64,000 bases of DNA from Holophaga sp. Lineage in GTDB: Bacteria; Acidobacteriota; Holophagae; Holophagales; Holophagaceae. Positions within the stretch are counted from its first letter, which is position 1. Each line of letters begins with the position of its first letter. Positions 9,708-18,149 of the stretch are shown here, in pieces. The position numbers and the translations under genes are program-made. Under the pieces are notes generated by a model. That model saw only the letters and a program-made list of their open reading frames with translations. It was not told the origin of the DNA and ran no database searches. Location of the stretch: assembly GCA_016715205.1 (NCBI GenBank), contig JADKBC010000001.1, positions 124,001 through 188,000 on the forward strand, given 5' to 3'.

Positions 9708-10064
9708 CTAGCCCTCCTTATCTACCAAGGCACCAGAGGCCCTGGTCTGTCCCTCTAATTCTCGCAGACGACGAGACATTCCAAGGACTTCCTCCGAAGG
9801 CACCTGAAGCACCACCTCGCCGGTGCCCTCTTGAACCACTTGAAACACCATCCGCCCTGAACCTTGATCCACCTGGAGCTTCAGATTGGTCTGCGCCTGC
9901 TGCAGGTGATGATTCACCTGGGCGACGGCAACCTCTTGGCTTACAGGTTTGGCCGAGCCTCCCCCCTGGCTGCGGGCGGGCGCGGGGCGCGCAGCCACCG
10001 GTGCTGGGGCAGACCCCGCCGACAAAAGCGGCGAGCTGCCCAAGGGTGTGATCTGATTGGCCAT
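9708..10064 (-). CDS. flaG: FlaG family flagellar protein
   Basis: 118 aa from ATG 10064, which has GGAGG six bases upstream. The longer reading from 10088 lacks this. The first 45 residues are Pro/Ala-rich and probably disordered. The C-terminal half has the FlaG pattern: 'LKLQVDQGSGRMVFQVVQ' followed by 'GEVVLQVPSEEVLGMSRRL' (family: l.f.ide.tg..vvkvvD..tgEVirqIPpEe.l). FlaG influences filament length and is often encoded between flagellin and fliD, as here. It is separated from the flagellin gene by a strong hairpin. Confidence 0.82.
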   Translation of the reverse strand: MANQITPLGSSPLLSAGSAPAPVAARPAPARSQGGGSAKPVSQEVAVAQVNHHLQQAQTNLKLQVDQGSGRMVFQVVQEGTGEVVLQVPSEEVLGMSRRLRELEGQTRASGALVDKEG

Positions 10065-10094
10065 GGCGAACCTCCTCTCCGGTTTCAAACGCCC

Positions 10095-10123
10095 GGAGGG
10101 GGCAGATTAAATCCGCCCCCTCC
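10095..10123 (-). terminator. Intercistronic hairpin between flagellin and flaG
   Basis: GGAGGGGGC at 10095-10103 pairs perfectly with GCCCCCTCC at 10115-10123. The pairing extends inward with one mismatch, leaving a tiny AT loop. No T-run follows in the minus direction, so it is not a classic terminator. It more likely blocks 3' decay or partly attenuates transcription, leaving flagellin mRNA more abundant than flaG-fliD mRNA. Confidence 0.6.
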
Positions 10124-10143
10124 AGAAGTTATCCAACCGCTAC

Positions 10144-10749
10144 TTACCGGAAGAGGCCGACGATCGACTGAGCGGACTGGTTCGCGTTGTTCAGGGCGCT
10201 GGTGCCGGCCTGCATCATGATCTGATACTTGGTGAGGTTCGACATTTCAGCGCCCATATCGGCACCCAGATAGGCATCGGCGATGCCCAGCTTGGTTTCA
10301 GCCTCAATGCCATTCAGGTTGGCACTGCTCAATGCGCTGGACATGCTCGCGGCATTGGTGGTCTGTCGACCTGCGATGGCCGTGAGGGCGGCAACCGAGT
10401 CGGTACCCAGACTCGCGTTGGCAGCCATGGCGGTGTATTCAGCGTCAGCCGTGGTGCCAGCGCCTTCCATTTCGGCCATGCGGTAGGCCAAAGCGGTGAA
10501 CTGGGCTTCCTGGCCGTCTTTGTTCAGAGCGGTGAAGTAGGCAGCCTGGTTGGCATAGACCTTGGCGGCAGCCTTGCGGGAATCGGCCATGGCGGTATTG
10601 CCGGCCTTCAAGCTGGCGGAATCGTCCGCAGCGGTGTTGACGCGCCGACCGGTGGTGAGACGCGTGATGGCCTGATTGAGCCCGATCTTGCTGACGCCGA
10701 GCTGACGGCTGGCAGAAAGAGATTCGACGTTGGCCAGGATAGTAACCAT
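10144..10749 (-). CDS. Flagellin (very short, D0/D1 only)
   Basis: 201 aa from ATG 10749, preceded at five bases by CGGAGG. The ORF extension to 10779 is ignored. The N-terminus carries the flagellin D0/D1 pattern ('IGLNQAITRLTTGRRVNTAADDSASL', in part, versus the usual l..s..rLssG.rinsAaDDaAgl). The C-terminus has 'MGAEMSNLTKYQIMMQAGTS' followed by 'NNANQSAQSIVGLFR', the classic polymerisation helix. No D2/D3 insert is present, and the middle is a short Ala/Thr/Ser-rich segment offering many possible O-glycosylation sites. Typical flagellins are 270-500 aa, so this is near the lower limit. It should be exported by the flagellar type III apparatus and form the filament. Confidence 0.88.
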   Translation of the reverse strand: MVTILANVESLSASRQLGVSKIGLNQAITRLTTGRRVNTAADDSASLKAGNTAMADSRKAAAKVYANQAAYFTALNKDGQEAQFTALAYRMAEMEGAGTTADAEYTAMAANASLGTDSVAALTAIAGRQTTNAASMSSALSSANLNGIEAETKLGIADAYLGADMGAEMSNLTKYQIMMQAGTSALNNANQSAQSIVGLFR

Positions 10750-10774
10750 GACATCCTCCGTGATGTTGGTAGGC

Positions 10775-10790
10775 AGCATCCGTGCTGCCA
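10775..10790 (-). promoter_or_regulatory. Candidate sigma-54 promoter of the flagellin gene
   Basis: On the minus strand the sequence reads TGGCAGCACGGATGCT. It has the GG and GC dinucleotides with exact -24/-12 spacing and matches TGGCAC-N5-TTGCW at most positions. Transcription would start about 12 bases downstream, leaving a short leader that includes CGGAGG and the ATG at 10749. Sigma-54 control of flagellin is known in several bacteria. No enhancer-binding regulator is encoded nearby, so this is a motif call only. Confidence 0.42.
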
Positions 10791-10980
10791 GGTTGTGTGG
10801 GGGGTTCCCCGACTTGTATCTCTTCGGGAGTTCAGCGCTGCCTCTTTAGCCTTTTTTTGTCGGAGACCCATTTTGGCCCTAGGGGCCCGATTAAAAAATA
10901 GGCAATTTTTCAATGGAATCCTGCGAGCCGAGACAGAGTATCGCTATCCCCATCCATCTATTCCGCGAAGATTACATGGA

Positions 10981-11772
10981 CTAATGTAACAACGACACCA
11001 ATACTGCCGATTCCTCCACCGTGTTGCCAAGGGGTGAATGACCAGAGTGGTTCAAAATCTGGAACTTCGCCAAGTTCACCGCGCTGTCCGCGAGCTGAAT
11101 GTCCCGCAACTGGCTCTGGGCCACCGCAAAATTTTCGCCCTGGACGCCGAGCTCGTTGGCAAGGGCAGCCAGACGCACCAGGCCAACCTCAGTGCTTGCA
11201 CGGCGGCGAGTCAGGGCTTTTTGGGCCTCCGTAAGCCGTTGGTTCACGCCTTTGGCTCCTGCGATGCTGCGCAGATCCCCCATCAATTCAAGGTGGAGTG
11301 CACCGAGGTCAAGGTCGATGGCATTACCCCCATCCAGGGAAATATGAAGGCACCCTGGGCCAAACAGCGGCTCCCCGTTGAACCCTGTCTCCTGAACAGC
11401 TTGTTCGAGGACCACCCGGATACTTTGATAGGCCGCATCCTGATTGCTGCGTTCGACGTCACTGACATCTGGGGATTGGGCCTGATCTGCCAGGCCGCAC
11501 GCCCGCTCCAGGAGTTTGTATAGTTCATTGAGGGCAACCGCGGAGGCCCGCAGAAAGGCCACCCCATCCTTCGCATGGCGCCTCCCCTGCTTGCTCATGT
11601 GAATGGCCCGGGACCAGGAATGCATGGACTCCAAGGGGATCGCCCCGCTTAACGGTCCCTGGGGGGGAAGGCCCAGGGCCAAGCGCTGGACAGTCCAATG
11701 AATTCCTTCCGCGGTTTCACCCAGGGCGCGTCGGGCGTCCAGAGCTGGGATTTTGTGAAGCAGGGAAGCCAT
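10981..11772 (-). CDS. Flagellin-like protein lacking the N-terminal D0 helix
   Basis: 263 aa from the second ATG of an ATGATG pair (11772), which has better spacing to AAGGAA. Residues about 55-140 follow the flagellin D1 pattern: 'SKQGRRHAKDGVAFLRAS', 'LNELYKLLERACGLADQAQS', 'ETGFNGEPLF' (compare usual 'rNa.dgis..qtaegal.ei...l.r..elavqa' and 'tefnG..ll'). The C-terminus 'QLRDIQLADSAVNLAKFQIL' followed by 'GNTVEESAVLVSLLH' mirrors the flagellin end. The N-terminal 50 residues lack the D0 polymerisation motif. It may be a minor filament or hook-filament junction component, a secreted regulator, or a diverging paralogue. It lies upstream of, and in the same direction as, flagellin. Confidence 0.7.
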   Translation of the reverse strand: MASLLHKIPALDARRALGETAEGIHWTVQRLALGLPPQGPLSGAIPLESMHSWSRAIHMSKQGRRHAKDGVAFLRASAVALNELYKLLERACGLADQAQSPDVSDVERSNQDAAYQSIRVVLEQAVQETGFNGEPLFGPGCLHISLDGGNAIDLDLGALHLELMGDLRSIAGAKGVNQRLTEAQKALTRRRASTEVGLVRLAALANELGVQGENFAVAQSQLRDIQLADSAVNLAKFQILNHSGHSPLGNTVEESAVLVSLLH

Positions 11773-11847
11773 CATTTCCTTTTGGAACGAACCGTGGCCT
11801 TGCTATCGACGAAACCCAACGCTTTCTTAATTTCCTTGACCCTCGAG

Positions 11848-12900
11848 CTACATCAGCGCCTGGCTATCCGCAAAGGCCCGCAGGATCTCAAGGAGAACCT
11901 TGTCTTCGCGGGGATTGGCCTCCAAGGCCCTGGAAAACCATGTGGCGGCCTGTTTGCGCTGACCGCCAAACAGGTAGGCACGGCCAAACTCAAGAAAGGC
12001 CTCCCAGGCATTGGGATCTCGGGCCTGAATAGATTTCATGAATTTTTCGGCTTCTGAGAGAAGGCCCACTTCCACCAGATCCACCGCACAACGAACCATG
12101 ACCGCCTGGTTCCCCGGATCCCGCTGAAGCACCTTGTCATAGGCTGCCAAAGCCTCAGCCTTGTTGCCGTTCTTGAGCCACGCCAGGCCAATGAGCCGCA
12201 GCGCCAAGCCATCCTTGAGGCCCTGTTCTTCGGCAGCAGCAAGGGTTTCCCGGCCTTTGGTCGTCTCCAAGCCGGTTAAAAAGGCCCGGCCGGATTCGGC
12301 CAGGATATAAGGGTCATTCGGATGGCTGGAACTTAAGCGCTCAGCCATGTCCTTGAGAATGCGCTTGCGATCCCCGGCCAGGAACGCCTCACTGAATTCG
12401 CTGCGGGAGGTGGTTTTGGCCACCTCCGCCTTGGCAGAACCCACTGGGTACGAGCGCTTGCTTATGATGTCCCTCACGGTGGTGAAGTTGTACTGCAAGG
12501 CGAAATCCAGCGCTGATTTCCCGTTGGCGTCCCTTAGGTCGGTTTTTGCACCTTTTTTGACCAGGGTGGCCACCAGTTCGTCCTTCCCGTAATAGGCGCC
12601 CAGATGAAGGGCTGTGGTACCTGCTGGGAACGAGCTGTATTTGGCGGTGGTCTGGAGATTGGGATCGGCACCCCTTTCCAGCAGAAATTCCGTGACAGGA
12701 AGGTGCTGGTAGTAGACCCCCCACATCAAGGGCGTCCAGCCGTACTTGTCCGCTTCGTTAACGCTTTCCCCGGCAGCCAAACACTGTTTGACGGATTCAA
12801 GATTGCCCTTGATGGCAGCCTTCACGAGGGATGCCCCCGCCTGCAGAGACACGGCAGACCCGAGGACCAGACCCAGGGTGATCTTCAGGATGGCGCCCAT
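11848..12900 (-). CDS. Secreted ankyrin-repeat/TPR protein
   Basis: 350 aa. A signal peptide occupies residues 1-22 ('ITLGLVLGSAVSLQAGA'). Residues about 25-150 form three to four ankyrin repeats ('KYGWTPLMWGVYYQHLPVTE', 'GTTALHLGAYYGKDELVATL', 'NGKSALDFALQYN'). Residues about 200-345 are TPR-like ('KAEALAAYDKVLQRDPGNQA', 'AATWFSRALEANPREDKV'). Both modules bind proteins, so a periplasmic scaffold or substrate-binding role is likely; no enzymatic motif is seen. The start has a strong GGAGGT. It is transcribed towards the flagellar genes, but no functional link is shown. Confidence 0.75.
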   Translation of the reverse strand: MGAILKITLGLVLGSAVSLQAGASLVKAAIKGNLESVKQCLAAGESVNEADKYGWTPLMWGVYYQHLPVTEFLLERGADPNLQTTAKYSSFPAGTTALHLGAYYGKDELVATLVKKGAKTDLRDANGKSALDFALQYNFTTVRDIISKRSYPVGSAKAEVAKTTSRSEFSEAFLAGDRKRILKDMAERLSSSHPNDPYILAESGRAFLTGLETTKGRETLAAAEEQGLKDGLALRLIGLAWLKNGNKAEALAAYDKVLQRDPGNQAVMVRCAVDLVEVGLLSEAEKFMKSIQARDPNAWEAFLEFGRAYLFGGQRKQAATWFSRALEANPREDKVLLEILRAFADSQALM

Positions 12901-12929
12901 GGCGACCTCCGGATTCGGCAGGGTTTGAT

Positions 12930-14464
12930 TTAGAGCGGGATGTTGCCGTGTTTCTTGGGGGGCATGGCGTCGCGCTTGGTTTCCAGCAGCCCCAGGGCCC
13001 GGACCAGTTTCTTGCGGGTTTCACGGGGCAGGATCACTTCATCCACATAGCCAAGACCCGCGGCTACGTAGGGTTGGCGAAGTCTTCGTTGTACTTGGCG
13101 ATGATCTCAGCACGCTTGGCGATGGGGTCAGCGGCCTTCTGAATCTCCTTAATATAGAGAACATTCGCGGCACCCTCCGCGCCCATCACGGCAATCTCGG
13201 CCGTGGGGTAGGCAAAGTTGAAATCGGTGCGAATGTGTTTGGAGGCCATCACGATATAGGCGCCACCGTAGGCTTTGCGGGTAATGACCGTGAGCAGCGG
13301 CACGGTGGCTTCGCAGAAGGCGTAGAGCAGCTTGGCGCCATTCTTGATCAGGCCGTGGTGTTCCTGGTTCACGCCGGGCAGGAAGCCGGGCACATCCTCG
13401 AAGACCACCAGGGGAATGTTGAAGGCATCGCAGAAGCGCACAAAGCGAGCGCCCTTTTCGGAAGCAGAGATATCCAGCACTCCGGCGAGATGGGCGGGCT
13501 GGTTGGCCACGATGCCCACAGAGCGCCCTTCTAGACGGGCAAAGCCGACCACGAGATTGCCCGCATAACCTTCCATGACCTCAAAGAAATGGCCATCGTC
13601 CACAATGCCCTTCACCAGCAACCGCATGTCGTAAGGTTTGCTTGGATCGTCAGGCACGATCTGATCCAGTTCTGGGTTTTCCAGGGCCATGTCCATGAGG
13701 GGAGCCCGGCGAGGCGCTTCTCCCAGGTTGTTGGAAGGCAGGAATGACAATAGTTCCCGAGTATGCGCCAGGGCGGCCAGATCGCTGGGCACCACGAAAT
13801 GGGCCACACCGGATTTGTAGCCGTGGGCACTGGCGCCGCCCAATTCTTCCTTGGTGACGTCCTCGTGGGTCACGGCCTTGATGACTTCGGGACCGGTCAC
13901 GAACATGTAGCTGGTGTTGCGCACCATGGTGATGAAATCGGTGATGGCCGGACTGTACACGGCACCGCCCGCGCAGGGGCCCATGATCAGGCTGATCTGG
14001 GGGATGACACCCGAGGCCATGGTGTTGCGTAGAAAGATTTCCGCATAGCCCGCCAGGGAATTCACACCTTCCTGGATGCGCGCGCCACCGGAGTCGTTCA
14101 TGCCAACGCAGGGACAACCCACCTTCATGGCCATATCCATGACCTTGCAAACCTTGCGGGCCTGGGTCAGTGAAAGGCTGCCGCCCACCACGGTAAAGTC
14201 CTGGGCAAAGACAGCCACGGGGCGGCCTTCCACGCGTCCAAACCCGGTCACCACACCATCACCAGGAATCTGTTCCCCGGGGTTGGGGTTCATCATCAGG
14301 GCGTCCACTTCCTCAAAGGAACCTTCATCCAAAAACGCTGCAATGCGCTCCCGAGCCGTCAACTTGCCGCCCTGATGCTGCTTTTCGATGCGAGCCTGGC
14401 CGCCGCCCTTCAAGGCTGCTTCGTATTTGACCCGTAACTTGTCGATCTTTTCTTGAAGGGGCAT
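12930..14464 (-). CDS. Acyl-CoA carboxylase carboxyltransferase subunit (PccB family), apparent frameshift near the 3' end
   Basis: Starts at ATG 14464 after CAGGAG and reads 'MPLQEKIDKLRVKYEAALKG'. Crotonase-fold carboxyltransferase motifs include 'GRPVAVFAQDFTVVGGSLS', 'NDSGGARIQEGV', 'GPCAGGAVYSPA', and in the C-domain 'PGFLPGVNQEHHG' and 'KAYGGAYIVMASK'. The enzyme moves carboxyl from carboxybiotin to propionyl- or acetyl-CoA. The frame stops at 13064 right after 'NEDFANP'. The remaining conserved tail ('YVAAGLGYVDEVILPRETR', 'PPKKHGNIPL') continues one frame over to TAA at 12930-12932, so one base is missing near 13070. Restored length is about 511 aa, normal for the family. The biotin carboxylase partner is not in the window. 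The C-tail takes part in oligomer contacts, so the shift is either harmful or a sequence error. Confidence 0.85.
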
Positions 14465-14498
14465 GGGTACTCCTGAACGGACTTGGTGCAATGCCAGC

Positions 14499-14750
14499 CT
14501 AGCGTTCGCTGGCAACCATCGGGCGCTTCGTACCGCGCTTGGCGGTCTTTGAGCGTGATTTCACAGTCTTGGCGGGCACCAACTGGGGGGAAGTCACTTG
14601 GCTGGCCACGGAAGCCTCGTCGGTGGTTGGAACCTCTGGCTGGGATGCGATTTCACTGTCCTGCACGACCACGGCGGGGCGCAGGATGGAGGACCAAGGT
14701 TGATCGGCGGTCGGGGTGGCCAACAGACTGGCCAGGGCAAGCATGAGCAT
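14499..14750 (-). CDS. Small secreted basic protein of unknown function
   Basis: 83 aa from ATG 14750 (GGAG at five bases; a GTG at 14756 overlaps the ribosome site). 'MLMLALASLLATPTA' looks like a signal peptide, followed by a Ser/Thr/Val-rich middle and a strongly basic C-terminus ('KTVKSRSKTAKRGTKRP'). No family is recognised. It lies between tal and the carboxyltransferase gene in the same direction. It could be a short envelope protein; the coding call rests on the ribosome site, the frame and the signal-like start. Confidence 0.5.
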   Translation of the reverse strand: MLMLALASLLATPTADQPWSSILRPAVVVQDSEIASQPEVPTTDEASVASQVTSPQLVPAKTVKSRSKTAKRGTKRPMVASER

Positions 14751-14789
14751 CGTCACTCCAAAGAGGCACCCTGAATTATAGCGCAGGGC

Positions 14790-15437
14790 CTATCTCCCGC
14801 TCTTTTTCCAGTCGGCCAGAAAACCTTCGATGCCCTTATCGGTCAAGGGATGCTGGATCATCTGGTCGAACACCTTGGTGGGGATGGTGGCCACATGGGC
14901 CCCGGCCAGGGCCGATTCCGTGACATGTCGCGGGCTGCGAATGGAGGCCGAGAGCACCTGGGTGGCCAGATCATAGTTGTCGAAAATCTGAACCAGATCC
15001 TCGATCAGTTCCATGCCCACGAGATTGATATCGTCGAGCCTCCCCACGAAGGGGCTGACATAGGTGGCACCCGCCTTGGCGGCCATGAGGCCCTGGGTGG
15101 CGCTGAAGCAAAGGGTCACGTTGGTCTTGATGCCCTCAGCGCTGAGCGCCTTGCAGGCCTTGAGTCCTTCAGGAATCAGGGGCAGCTTGACCACGACATT
15201 GCGATGAATCTTCGCCAGTTTCTTGCCTTCTTCAATCATCGCCGAGGCTTCCATGGCGATCACTTCGGCACTGATGGGGCCATCCACGATGCCGCAAATC
15301 TCTTCGATGATCGCTTCGAAGGGCTTGCCAGATTCCTTGGCGATGAGGCTGGGATTGGTCGTCACGCCGTCCAGGATGCCCCACTCATTGATGCGTTTGA
15401 TCTCCTGGATGTTGGCGGTGTCGATGAAAAAACGCAT
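14790..15437 (-). CDS. tal: Transaldolase (small TalC/MipB type)
   Basis: 215 aa from ATG 15437 with AGGAG seven bases upstream. It starts 'MRFFIDTANIQEIKRINEWG', followed by 'GVTTNPSLIAKE', 'NVVVKLPLIPEGLKA' with the Schiff-base lysine, and 'VSPFVGRLDDI'. These are the signatures of the short transaldolase/fructose-6-phosphate aldolase class. It exchanges dihydroxyacetone units between sugar phosphates in the pentose phosphate pathway, in the cytoplasm. Length is exactly that of the class (about 215-220). It is divergent from the MBL hydrolase gene across about 200 bases that must hold both promoters. Discrimination from F6P aldolase needs an active-site comparison. Confidence 0.92.
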   Translation of the reverse strand: MRFFIDTANIQEIKRINEWGILDGVTTNPSLIAKESGKPFEAIIEEICGIVDGPISAEVIAMEASAMIEEGKKLAKIHRNVVVKLPLIPEGLKACKALSAEGIKTNVTLCFSATQGLMAAKAGATYVSPFVGRLDDINLVGMELIEDLVQIFDNYDLATQVLSASIRSPRHVTESALAGAHVATIPTKVFDQMIQHPLTDKGIEGFLADWKKSGR

Positions 15438-15641
15438 GAAAGCTCCTGGGTTAACTGAGGGTTGAAACGAGAAATGGGGCAATGGGGAGGACGCCTACGT
15501 GGAACACCGAGCTGCCCGGACAGGGTGGAAGAACCTTCTGGGAGGCGCGAGGATCGGATCCTGCCAAAAGAGCATTGTCCCAGCCCGGCCCTCCAATGGG
15601 AAGTTTCCGATCCTGCCGCCATCCTCTCGTATCCTGAAACC

Positions 15642-16418
15642 ATGCGCTACGCCTCGCTCGCCTCGGGTTCCAAGGGGAACTGCCACGCCCTGACGGACGG
15701 GAACCAGACCCTCCTTGTCGACGCAGGTATTTCCTTTCTACAGATTCGAACACGCCTGGAAACCCTGGGCTGGGAGCTCACTCAGGTGAAGGCGGTGGCC
15801 TTCACCCATGAACATTCAGATCACATCGCGGCACTGCCGGTCCTGTTGAAACGCACCAACTGGGCCGTGCTTGCCACGGAAGCCACCCTGGAGGCCATCT
15901 GCCGGATTCAGGGCGTGGAAGTTCCTCTGGCTCGCTGGGTCCCCCTGCGCGCTGGTCACGCCACCCTGTGGGAAGGGTGGCGAATTCTGCCCTTTTCCAC
16001 CCCCCACGACGCGGCTGATCCCGTGGCATACCGGGTTGAAGGAGGCGGGCGCGCCGTCGGGGTGGTGACGGACCTGGGCCACCCCACCGCCCTGGTTGCT
16101 GATCACTGCCAGGACCTGGATCTCCTGGCCCTGGAGGCCAACCACGATATCCAGATGCTGCGGGAAGGCAGCTACCCGCCCACCCTCAAAGCCCGGATTC
16201 TTAGCCGCATCGGGCATTTAAGCAATGAAGCCACCGCCGAACTCCTGGCACGGGTGGGTTCGCCCCGCCTCCAGGCGGTGGTGCTCGCCCACCTCAGTGA
16301 ACAGAACAATGATCCGGCCCTCGCCCGATTCGCTGCCGAAGCTGCGCTCCGGGGTTCGGATATCGCGCTCCATGTCGCCACCCAACGGGAACCGCTGGAG
16401 GTTGCGGCTCGGCCTTAA
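15642..16418 (+). CDS. MBL-fold metallohydrolase (YycJ/WalJ-like)
   Basis: 258 aa from ATG 15642. The longer in-frame reading from 15462 runs through the promoter region and is not family-like. It begins 'MRYASLASGSKGNCHALTDG', the hallmark start of the YycJ/WalJ group (slgSGSkGNc.yv). It has the metal motif 'FTHEHSDHIAAL' (HxHxDH), the later 'GHLSNEATAELL' and 'VVLAHLSEQNNDP'. These bind two metal ions in the metallo-beta-lactamase fold. WalJ proteins act on DNA in Firmicutes; nuclease activity here is by family only. The downstream gene follows after 18 bases but is unrelated. Confidence 0.88.
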   Translation: MRYASLASGSKGNCHALTDGNQTLLVDAGISFLQIRTRLETLGWELTQVKAVAFTHEHSDHIAALPVLLKRTNWAVLATEATLEAICRIQGVEVPLARWVPLRAGHATLWEGWRILPFSTPHDAADPVAYRVEGGGRAVGVVTDLGHPTALVADHCQDLDLLALEANHDIQMLREGSYPPTLKARILSRIGHLSNEATAELLARVGSPRLQAVVLAHLSEQNNDPALARFAAEAALRGSDIALHVATQREPLEVAARP

Positions 16419-16436
16419 CTGGCGCAGGATGGCTCC

Positions 16437-17429
16437 ATGGCTACCATTCGCGCAATGCTCCTTCTGGTGTTGGCTTCAGGCTCCGCCTTCGCTCAGACCT
16501 CGCTCTTTAATGACGGACCCGCCTTTGGCGGTTCCCGGGTCTTTTCCGAGGGGTTGAACCCCCTGGGCAATGCCGCCCGTTTTGATCGGCCCGCCACGGG
16601 TACCTACCTGAGCTGGACGCAGGGTGATGCTGGGGGCAAGGAAACCCTGGAGGCCCTCAAAACCGGCGATCTGGCGGCCCTGGGTGGCCTGGCCGACAAT
16701 TCCTGGGGCCTTCGTACCCGTGCCTACGGCATTTCCTACGCCGACAAGGGTGTGCACAGCTCCTACACCCATGAAGAAATGACCGCCGCCCTCGTCAACC
16801 CCAACCTGGGGGCGCCAGCTCCCAACACCCTCGCATTGCGGCGAGCCGTGGTGGATCGGACCTGCGTGGGGGCTGGAAGTTTTGATCGAGGCTCAGGTTA
16901 CGGCATCGTCATGCGGATCGAACGGTGGCGCATGGGCTCGCAGGGGGCGCAGGCGCCCACCCCTGGGTCACAGGATTACCTGGCCTTTACCGGCACCCAG
17001 ACCACCACCACCCTCGTGACCTTTGACCTGGGGTACACCCTGGAAATCGCCCAGGGCATTCGGTTTGGGGCCACGGCGGATCGTCTGCTGGCACGCCATT
17101 TCGGGGATGTTTACGAAGGTCCACTGTTCCGAGCCGGCTTTCAGGTGGACCTGGGCAGCATTGCCCAGTTGAGTGTGGATTCGGATATCAACCGTGCCAT
17201 GCGCATGCCCTTTCCCATTCGCCAGCGGGTTACCACGGCTTCCCTTCGCCTCATGCCCAGCCCAATCCTGACCCTGGCCTTTGGCGCCGAGCGTCGCTCC
17301 CTGGGTGGCGAACCCTTGATCCGGGGGGGTGTCAGCCTGTTCCTGAACAGCCCCACCTGGCGGCTTGGTGCGGGTTTCCAGTTCAGTCAGGAACGTCCGA
17401 TGATGGGCTTGGCTTTCTCGGGATTCTGA
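16437..17429 (+). CDS. Putative outer-membrane beta-barrel protein
   Basis: 330 aa. A signal peptide ends at 'ASGSAFAQ' (about residue 20). The rest alternates polar and hydrophobic residues in the manner of beta strands ('TTLVTFDLGYTLEIAQGIRF', 'WRLGAGFQFSQERP') and finishes 'MMGLAFSGF'. A terminal phenylalanine is typical of BAM-assembled barrels. No family was recognised. Its stop overlaps the next start (TGATG), so it is coupled with the LolA-like gene. A role in the outer-membrane or lipoprotein pathway is plausible by context only. Confidence 0.65.
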   Translation: MATIRAMLLLVLASGSAFAQTSLFNDGPAFGGSRVFSEGLNPLGNAARFDRPATGTYLSWTQGDAGGKETLEALKTGDLAALGGLADNSWGLRTRAYGISYADKGVHSSYTHEEMTAALVNPNLGAPAPNTLALRRAVVDRTCVGAGSFDRGSGYGIVMRIERWRMGSQGAQAPTPGSQDYLAFTGTQTTTTLVTFDLGYTLEIAQGIRFGATADRLLARHFGDVYEGPLFRAGFQVDLGSIAQLSVDSDINRAMRMPFPIRQRVTTASLRLMPSPILTLAFGAERRSLGGEPLIRGGVSLFLNSPTWRLGAGFQFSQERPMMGLAFSGF

Positions 17430-18112
17430 TGAAAAGGTTCGTGCCTGTTTTTCTCTTATCGATTGCTCTGCTGGCTGCCCAGCCTGGACCACCCTCTGTT
17501 AAGGAATTGGTGGAGCGCTTTGACGCAGCCCAGGCCAAAGTCACCTCGTTGCAGGCACCATTCACCCTCACCATCCGCCGGGCCCTGCTGCGCACCCCCA
17601 CCGTCACCAAGGGCACCCTGTACCTTCAAAGCTCCGATTTCGTGCATTTCGGGTTCGCCCCACCCGAAGACCTGATCCTTCATCTGACCGTGAAGGAGCT
17701 GATTTCCTACAGCCCGGGCGCAGGGGAAGGCGAACTGCTCAAGATCGGCATGATCCGCAACCATGACCGGCGTTTCCTGGGCCTCGGCCAAAAACTTTCA
17801 GAACTCTCCGACTACTTTCAGCTCTCGGTGAGCGAGGACAAAGAAGTTCCCGGGTGTTACCTGGCCACCCTGCTCCCGAGCAGCTACAACCTGCGGAAAC
17901 GCTTCAAAGTTCTTTACCTCTGGATCGACCGCGACAAATATCTGCCCAAACAGGTGACCTGGGTGGAACGTAGCGGCGATACCTGGCAATTGGAACTTGG
18001 CAACCTGCAGGTAAATCAGCAGCTGCCAGCCGCGGTTACGGGGTTCAAGGTGCCTGCGGGGACTCCCATGCGCTCGGAGTTCAGTTTCTTCGCCACCCGG
18101 AAAAGCAAGTAG
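17429..18112 (+). CDS. LolA-like outer-membrane lipoprotein carrier protein
   Basis: 227 aa. Signal peptide 'MKRFVPVFLLSIALLAAQ', then 'SVKELVERFDAAQAKVTSLQ', the opening helix of LolA-fold proteins. A beta-rich body follows ('GTLYLQSSDFVHFGFAPPED') with 'YLWIDRDKYLPKQVTWVERS' (LolA: l.vD..g.i.kl...D..gn...). LolA carries lipoproteins across the periplasm; related proteins carry other lipids or polyketides. Start overlaps the stop of the barrel protein gene. Coupling with an outer-membrane protein is consistent with envelope transport. Confidence 0.72.
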   Translation: MKRFVPVFLLSIALLAAQPGPPSVKELVERFDAAQAKVTSLQAPFTLTIRRALLRTPTVTKGTLYLQSSDFVHFGFAPPEDLILHLTVKELISYSPGAGEGELLKIGMIRNHDRRFLGLGQKLSELSDYFQLSVSEDKEVPGCYLATLLPSSYNLRKRFKVLYLWIDRDKYLPKQVTWVERSGDTWQLELGNLQVNQQLPAAVTGFKVPAGTPMRSEFSFFATRKSK

Positions 18113-18149
18113 AAGCCTAAACTAGGGCATTGTCCCCTTCGAGGCCTCC

